A stretch of DNA of 64,000 nucleotides from a virus, in IMG/VR virus record IMGVR_UViG_3300031566_005149, positions 16,158-80,157 of that record. One strand, given 5' to 3'. Below the pieces are notes generated by a model. That model was given only the letters and a program-made list of their open reading frames with translations. It was not told the origin of the DNA and made no database searches. A program made the translations under genes and the position numbers. Each line of letters begins with the position of its first letter. The first letter of the stretch is position 1. Positions 59,967 through 64,000 of the stretch are shown here, one piece after another.

Positions 59967-60043
59967 CGAGGGGGCTGCTGAGTATAGGCAATGCACAACT
60001 GTCCTGTGCTTACTCAGTGGGACAAACCCCCTCGTAAATTTTT
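59967..60043 (+). ncRNA. Structured RNA with predicted pseudoknot
   Basis: Nested stems CGAGGGGG/CCCCCTCG, CTGAGTA/TACTCAG and GCACA/TGT GC. The apical loop TGTCC (60000-60004) can pair with GGACA (60020-60024), a pseudoknot. T-rich end. Function unknown; riboswitch, terminator or regulatory RNA are options. Confidence 0.55.
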
Positions 60044-60054
60044 AGGAGGTAATT

Positions 60055-60297
60055 ATGCAGTTAATAAAAAAACATAAAAGTGAACTATCCACAACAGAGA
60101 TAATTGAAAAAATTAAATCGCTTAACCTTAAAGCGGATAAGATAAGAGAAAATATATTCAGATTAAGACAGGAACTCAGGGATCAATTAAATTATCTTGC
60201 TATGAGGAATGTCCTGGATGAATGGGATGAGAATTATATGCAAAGTTATCAGTTCTGGTTATCGATTGCTAGTAGAAATCCATATTTTGATATTTAA
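60055..60297 (+). CDS. 80-residue helical protein
   Basis: AGGAGGT site. Basic, helical. Unknown. Confidence 0.5.
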   Translation: MQLIKKHKSELSTTEIIEKIKSLNLKADKIRENIFRLRQELRDQLNYLAMRNVLDEWDENYMQSYQFWLSIASRNPYFDI

Positions 60298-60312
60298 TGA
60301 AAGGAAACTAAA

Positions 60313-60519
60313 ATGTTAGAAGACTATGCTAGAACATTGACTTGCGGTGATGTTATACAGCATGTATTGGGGAAAAAACTTTGCGTTATAAAACAAGAGA
60401 GTATAGCAGAATCTAGATATAGTGTAATCCTAAAGATCAATTGTAGATTTATCGCTGCGGACGGTTTGTTTTATAATAACCTATTCTATCCAGAAGAATT
60501 AGAATACACAGACGATTAA
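60313..60519 (+). CDS. 68-residue hypothetical protein
   Basis: AAAGGA site. Beta-rich with ICVIKQES-like strand. Unknown. Confidence 0.5.
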   Translation: MLEDYARTLTCGDVIQHVLGKKLCVIKQESIAESRYSVILKINCRFIAADGLFYNNLFYPEELEYTDD

Positions 60520-60533
60520 TGAAAGGAAATTAA

Positions 60534-60761
60534 ATGTTAGAATTTAAAAAAGTTTTACCTCATGATATTCACATAACCTCATCAGCAAATGGAGGATATA
60601 TTGTAACTGTTGGATGTTGTATTACTGTATTTAACACTGCTATTGAACTTTTTGGTGCCTTAGAAGACTATATCTTAGATCCTAAAGAAATCGAAAGAAG
60701 ATATTATAATCAAATGCAGAAAAACATCAATACGATTGCTGGCGGTGAACCTACATGTTAG
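60534..60761 (+). CDS. 75-residue protein, first copy of a tandem duplication
   Basis: Starts MLEFKKVLPHDIHIT; Cys pair GCCITV. First 41 residues are identical to the next gene except one. Ends in TAG inside the start of the second copy. Confidence 0.6.
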   Translation: MLEFKKVLPHDIHITSSANGGYIVTVGCCITVFNTAIELFGALEDYILDPKEIERRYYNQMQKNINTIAGGEPTC

Positions 60762-60880
60762 AATTTAAAAAAGTTTTACCTCATGATATTCACATAACCT
60801 CATCAGCAAATGGAGGATATATTGTAACTGTTGGATGTTGTATTACTGTATTTAACACTGCTGTTGAACTTCTTGATGTC
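60534..60880 (+). repeat. About 120-bp direct duplication, 221 bp apart
   Basis: 60534-60650 and 60755-60871 are nearly identical, with the first difference after about 110 bp. Confidence 0.9.
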
Positions 60881-60931
60881 ATCGATGCCTACTCAGATGA
60901 AGAATTCATGCATCAAATTCAGGAGTATTAA
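60755..60931 (+). CDS. 58-residue protein, second copy
   Basis: Same beginning as the 60534 gene with a different acidic end (ELLDVIDAYSDEEF). Confidence 0.6.
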   Translation: MLEFKKVLPHDIHITSSANGGYIVTVGCCITVFNTAVELLDVIDAYSDEEFMHQIQEY

Positions 60932-60999
60932 TATGGGGGAAGCCATTGGGAGATATTCCGATGGTGTCTATAATAGACATTCCCCCACCATCTTTTTTA
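60932..60999 (+). terminator. Complex terminator
   Basis: GGGGGAA/TTCCCCC and GATGGTG/CACCATC pairings, then a six-T run. Confidence 0.6.
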
Positions 61000-61017
61000 A
61001 GAACTAAGGAGAATAAA

Positions 61018-61557
61018 ATGATTGGAATTTTATGTTGGATTATTGAAATAATTACTGGTATCTCTGTTATATATGCAGTGCCAGCTTTTTCAAATATCAA
61101 ACCAGATGGAATGATTGTATTGATTATATGTATTGGTATCATAACAGTTGGTTGGGGTTGTGCTGTTTTATTCACCATATTAGAAACAATTAAAAACCAG
61201 ATATCAGACTTTACTAAAATCGATAAGCTTATTGATGACAAGGAATCGTATCAAACTGAACTCAACACCTATATGGAAGAAATGAAAGATGAAATCATAT
61301 TCAAATTTAAAGATTTCGAAGAACGTCTGATGAAGAATATATCAGATAGTAAAATCATAACAACCATTATAGAAAAGAGTGGATACGGAAAACTCATAGA
61401 ATCATACGATGTCAATATAAGAACGTACATACGACAAATCAATGTTTGTGATAGAGAAAGGACAAAGTTGATATCAAATATGAAAGCTAGAGAAATTAAC
61501 ATGTTTGATTGTGGGTGGCTCATTCCTGAACAATACCGTACCAACTTCAAAGGATAA
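61018..61557 (+). CDS. 179-residue membrane protein with coiled coil
   Basis: ATG 61018 after AAGGAG. Two membrane helices (about 3-20, 33-57), then a charged helical region to about 130 and a basic end. Possibly an inner-membrane phage protein. Confidence 0.6.
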   Translation: MIGILCWIIEIITGISVIYAVPAFSNIKPDGMIVLIICIGIITVGWGCAVLFTILETIKNQISDFTKIDKLIDDKESYQTELNTYMEEMKDEIIFKFKDFEERLMKNISDSKIITTIIEKSGYGKLIESYDVNIRTYIRQINVCDRERTKLISNMKAREINMFDCGWLIPEQYRTNFKG

Positions 61558-61562
61558 TAATC

Positions 61563-61673
61563 ATGACACTACTTATTGCAATATTGTTAATCATTGGATT
61601 TGAAATGAATGTATTGCTCATACCGTTAGCGACTGTAATTTGGTTATGCCGATTATTTTATTACTCTTTATAA
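61563..61673 (+). CDS. 36-residue membrane peptide
   Basis: AAAGGA site. Two short hydrophobic stretches. Unknown. A 16-codon frame at 61690-61740 follows and is not called. Confidence 0.5.
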   Translation: MTLLIAILLIIGFEMNVLLIPLATVIWLCRLFYYSL

Positions 61674-61740
61674 AATAGGAGAAATAACATGTGTTTAACA
61701 AAAGTAGTTACAGTATGTACACAAAAAGGAGAGATATAAT

Positions 61741-62001
61741 ATGTCACCATACGACATGACAACAGATGATATTGTAGAATTACTATATGATTACTATCTA
61801 CGTTACAAGGATAGACGATATATGATACAGTATACTTGTCCCTTTACGGTTGACAACAAAAAAGAATGTCAGATTCTCTGCTGGTCATTTTCACAACTCT
61901 CTTCATATAAATGTCCATGCAGCGCATTCGGTCAAAATGAGGCCTTCATAAGATTGAAAGATGTACTTAGAGAATATCATTATGAATTAGAGGAGGTTTA
62001 G
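61741..62001 (+). CDS. 86-residue Cys-containing protein
   Basis: AAAGGAG site. CQILC and CPCSAF. Ends in TAG. Unknown. Confidence 0.5.
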   Translation: MSPYDMTTDDIVELLYDYYLRYKDRRYMIQYTCPFTVDNKKECQILCWSFSQLSSYKCPCSAFGQNEAFIRLKDVLREYHYELEEV

Positions 62002-62006
62002 CCAAA

Positions 62007-62516
62007 ATGAGAATAACAAAAACACAAATACTAAGATTTTTAATAGAGGTGAATAAAAGACTTGATGGTATATATATATGTGAATCCACTGAATATGATC
62101 ATCCACGACCATCATTAACATTCAACTGCAACCTAACCAACTTATTTATATCCGCAAATTGGGAACCCAGTAGTCTGTTCTTTCGTGTGATCGATGATGC
62201 CGCACAAGCAAATCTAAAAATAACCAAGGACGACTTCAGCTGGAATAATAATAAAACCACATTCTGGTATCAAGATCGTATGACCTTCTCAGAACTGGAT
62301 ATAGAAGAAGAGATAATGAAACCAATCGATGAACCAGATGATGAGATCGATAAATTCGCCAAAAGCTATGCAAATGAATTCAGAGAGTATGTTGATCTTT
62401 TAGAAATGAAAGAATATAAAGAGAAATTATCAAAAGCTCTTGATTTAGATAAATTTGGAGATGTTCAGAATCATTGTTGTAGACTCACCAAAATTAAAAA
62501 GAATACGGGGGTTTAA
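62007..62516 (+). CDS. 169-residue hypothetical protein
   Basis: GGAGGTTT site inside the preceding gene. Acidic, helical second half. Unknown. Confidence 0.5.
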   Translation: MRITKTQILRFLIEVNKRLDGIYICESTEYDHPRPSLTFNCNLTNLFISANWEPSSLFFRVIDDAAQANLKITKDDFSWNNNKTTFWYQDRMTFSELDIEEEIMKPIDEPDDEIDKFAKSYANEFREYVDLLEMKEYKEKLSKALDLDKFGDVQNHCCRLTKIKKNTGV

Positions 62517-62653
62517 TGATAAGTAACTTTTTATCAGAAAGAGAAATAAAAGAATTACGAGAGCTGAAACAATGTTTGATGAAAGCCATCATTATATTAT
62601 CATCAACCTTTATATCTGTAACCCTCTATAAAATGTTAACCATTACATTTTAG
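62516..62653 (+). CDS. 45-residue membrane peptide
   Basis: TAATG overlap. Charged helix, then AIIILSSTFISVTLY. Ends in TAG. Confidence 0.5.
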   Translation: MISNFLSEREIKELRELKQCLMKAIIILSSTFISVTLYKMLTITF

Positions 62654-62660
62654 AAAATCC

Positions 62661-62698
62661 CCAGGAACATAGAAACAATCAGGTTCTTTTGTTCCTGG
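62661..62698 (+). terminator. Hairpin terminator candidate
   Basis: CCAGGAACA/TGTTCCTGG with a 20-nt loop containing a TTTT run. Confidence 0.5.
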
Positions 62699-62713
62699 TA
62701 AAAGGAGAAAACA

Positions 62714-62986
62714 ATGATGGAAGAAGATTTAAACACAATTGATCGAATTGTATGTTCTATTCAAGAAGATATATATGAAAGCTCTGGTGAAGTTGAATAC
62801 TTCAATATAAGCTTGCATACCAATGGATTTGTACAGATGATAACATTCTGTGATATAGTATTATGGAGCTCAGAAGATGACGAACGTAGGTATTATGAAG
62901 AAGAAACAACAATGGAATTTCTGGAAAGCTTCCTACGCCGCAAGTTACGCGAAGAGCTAAAAAAACTATCGCGAATTCGAATATAA
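62714..62986 (+). CDS. 90-residue acidic protein
   Basis: AAAGGAG site. Acidic, basic end. Unknown. Confidence 0.5.
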   Translation: MMEEDLNTIDRIVCSIQEDIYESSGEVEYFNISLHTNGFVQMITFCDIVLWSSEDDERRYYEEETTMEFLESFLRRKLREELKKLSRIRI

Positions 62987-62997
62987 AAGGGGGTTAC

Positions 62998-63207
62998 ATG
63001 CTATCACCAAAAGTAAAAGAAGAAATATCAAAACGGATTCAATTCTATCTACAAACAATAAAAGATTTTGAACTACCCGATGGAGAAATATCATTCATCC
63101 TACATATCGACGGTAATCAATCTGAAGCGTGGACCAATATCAGAAATATGAGTGAACGAGATGTCCCTCCACCAGAAATACTCATACAAAATTTCACAAA
63201 GGATTAA
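62998..63207 (+). CDS. 69-residue hypothetical protein
   Basis: AAAGGGGG site. Mixed fold, unknown. The gene at 62714 has a similar layout and may be a distant relative. Confidence 0.5.
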   Translation: MLSPKVKEEISKRIQFYLQTIKDFELPDGEISFILHIDGNQSEAWTNIRNMSERDVPPPEILIQNFTKD

Positions 63208-63208
63208 G

Positions 63209-63859
63209 ATGATGATAGATCAAGTAATGGAATGTTTATGGAGGTATAGAGATGGGAGATTAACCGAAATCGATATAATACAAATCGAAAATTACGCATA
63301 CAATCTAATTAATGTAGACGGTCATTCTATCGCATGGAGAACCAAACCAAATAATTACGGTTTCTATTCAGCCTATAAAGGTAATAAAGCCCCACTCCGT
63401 ACAGCCATTCTATTATCCGAAAATCGAGACAGCAGAGAAAACATATTACTAACCTGGATATCCGCAACCTTACAAACCTATTTAAAACTCCTGGAAGGAA
63501 CAAACGGAATAATACCCGAGGGATGTAGATACGTTCGAGATATGAACCCCGCATATAATCTTATGAAAGAGCTCAAAATGGAAATGCGAATGAGATATGG
63601 TAAACAATTCTCATATCACCACACATCAAGTAATTGTTTCCCCACCCCTATAACGTCTGTAGCCGATATTCTAGATAGACACCTTCCGAGTATTTCAGAA
63701 ATATTCTCTGATTTGGTTATAACTAATGCACTGGACACTCTAGATGTGTGGGATTTAGTCGAGACTTATCCAGTGGGGCAACCCCGATTTACATATAACG
63801 GTTATATTTATGCACCACATGTTTCATTGCATCCATATGTTATTACAGCATTCGCATAA
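63209..63859 (+). CDS. 216-residue hypothetical protein
   Basis: ATG 63209 after AAAGGA. Mixed, no zinc sites, central basic helical region. Last gene before the terminator. Unknown. Confidence 0.55.
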   Translation: MMIDQVMECLWRYRDGRLTEIDIIQIENYAYNLINVDGHSIAWRTKPNNYGFYSAYKGNKAPLRTAILLSENRDSRENILLTWISATLQTYLKLLEGTNGIIPEGCRYVRDMNPAYNLMKELKMEMRMRYGKQFSYHHTSSNCFPTPITSVADILDRHLPSISEIFSDLVITNALDTLDVWDLVETYPVGQPRFTYNGYIYAPHVSLHPYVITAFA

Positions 63860-63862
63860 TAA

Positions 63863-63890
63863 AAGGGGGGAGCCCCCTTTTTCTTGTCTT
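63863..63890 (+). terminator. Rho-independent terminator
   Basis: AAAGGGGG-GAG-CCCCCTTT followed by T-rich DNA. Confidence 0.85.
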
Positions 63891-63961
63891 CTATAATGTC
63901 ACTTTAAAACAACATTAAGGGCTTATATGTGGCTTAAAGGCAACAATAGTTACTATTATAA

Positions 63962-63981
63962 CTATATATATTAATAATTAG
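63962..63981 (+). promoter_or_regulatory. Motif A (CTATATATATTAATAATTAG)
   Basis: 16 nt before the ATG at the window end, with AAAGGAGG between. Confidence 0.6.
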
Positions 63982-63997
63982 AAAGGAGGAATTTAAT

Positions 63998-64000
63998 ATG
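63998..64000 (+). CDS. Start of a further plus-strand gene, truncated by the window
   Basis: Only ATG is present, 9 nt after AAAGGAGG and behind motif A. Confidence 0.5.

Noticed and set aside
61690-61740. 16-codon frame with AGGAG upstream
   Set aside because: Too short and without support; it may only be a leader.
1-64000. Genome-wide reassignment of TAG
   Set aside because: Many genes (for example 8237, 16326, 21592, 25301, 31014, 57985, 59957) appear to end normally in TAG, often followed closely by another stop, and the long structural genes are intact in the standard code. Suppression seems local or partial.

Overview
The window is a contiguous part of the genome of a large, AT-rich tailed bacteriophage with a contractile (T4-type) tail. 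A sheath, tube, gp25-like wedge, gp6/J-like wedge, gp26-like hub or chaperone protein and a tape-measure/tube-cap pair are recognisable. Genes are packed tightly, with many ATGA and TAATG overlaps and strong Shine-Dalgarno sites. Almost every gene of the right half is a short phage-type orphan. No integrase, replication origin, insertion sequence or CRISPR array is visible. The host cannot be named from the sequence; a bacterial lipobox and AGGAGG-type ribosome sites indicate a bacterium.

Layout. (1) 1-3.4 kb, plus strand: probable tape-measure protein and tube-cap protein. (2) 3.4-26.4 kb, minus strand: baseplate, tube, sheath, fibre-like and serine-rich virion proteins, plus a lysis-like group (holin, DUF5675 protein, tiny Cys/Lys protein). 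Two small plus-strand cassettes (10.43-10.84 and 14.50-14.79 kb), each with its own promoter motif and terminator, are embedded here. (3) 26.5-38.6 kb, minus strand: a surface-sugar cluster (two related GT-A-like transferases, a three-domain GT9/methyltransferase/GT4 fusion, a DegT aminotransferase, three methyltransferases, a sulfotransferase), a GGQ release-factor-like protein and two of the window's three HNH-type endonucleases. (4) 38.6-39.5 kb: a PAS protein and a coiled-coil membrane protein. (5) 39.6-64 kb, plus strand: about 80 small early-type genes, including many zinc-ribbon and single-pass membrane peptides, a lytic transglycosylase, a metallophosphoesterase, a SPOUT RNA methylase, a lipoprotein ClpP-like protease, two tRNA genes and several structured RNAs.

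Two short motifs organise transcription. Motif A (CTATATATATTAATAARTGA) occurs eight times, always on the plus strand 16-51 nt before small-gene operons. Motif B (KAGAACAAAANRTAAATG) occurs ten times, nine of them on the minus strand just upstream of late or structural operons. Divergent A/B pairs sit at 10.4, 14.5 and 39.6 kb.

The most striking locus is 55.37-56.34 kb. A peptidyl-tRNA-hydrolase (Pth2-type) gene has a well-placed ATG and ribosome site but an in-frame UAG at codon 7, before the first strand of the domain. Nine bases after its end lies a canonical tRNA gene with anticodon CUA, which reads UAG. A 9-codon leader peptide, also ending in UAG and continuing open for 17 more codons, lies upstream in the same unit. 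Together with the GGQ protein and the SPOUT methylase this suggests a phage translation-control module in which an amber suppressor tRNA gates its own partner gene.
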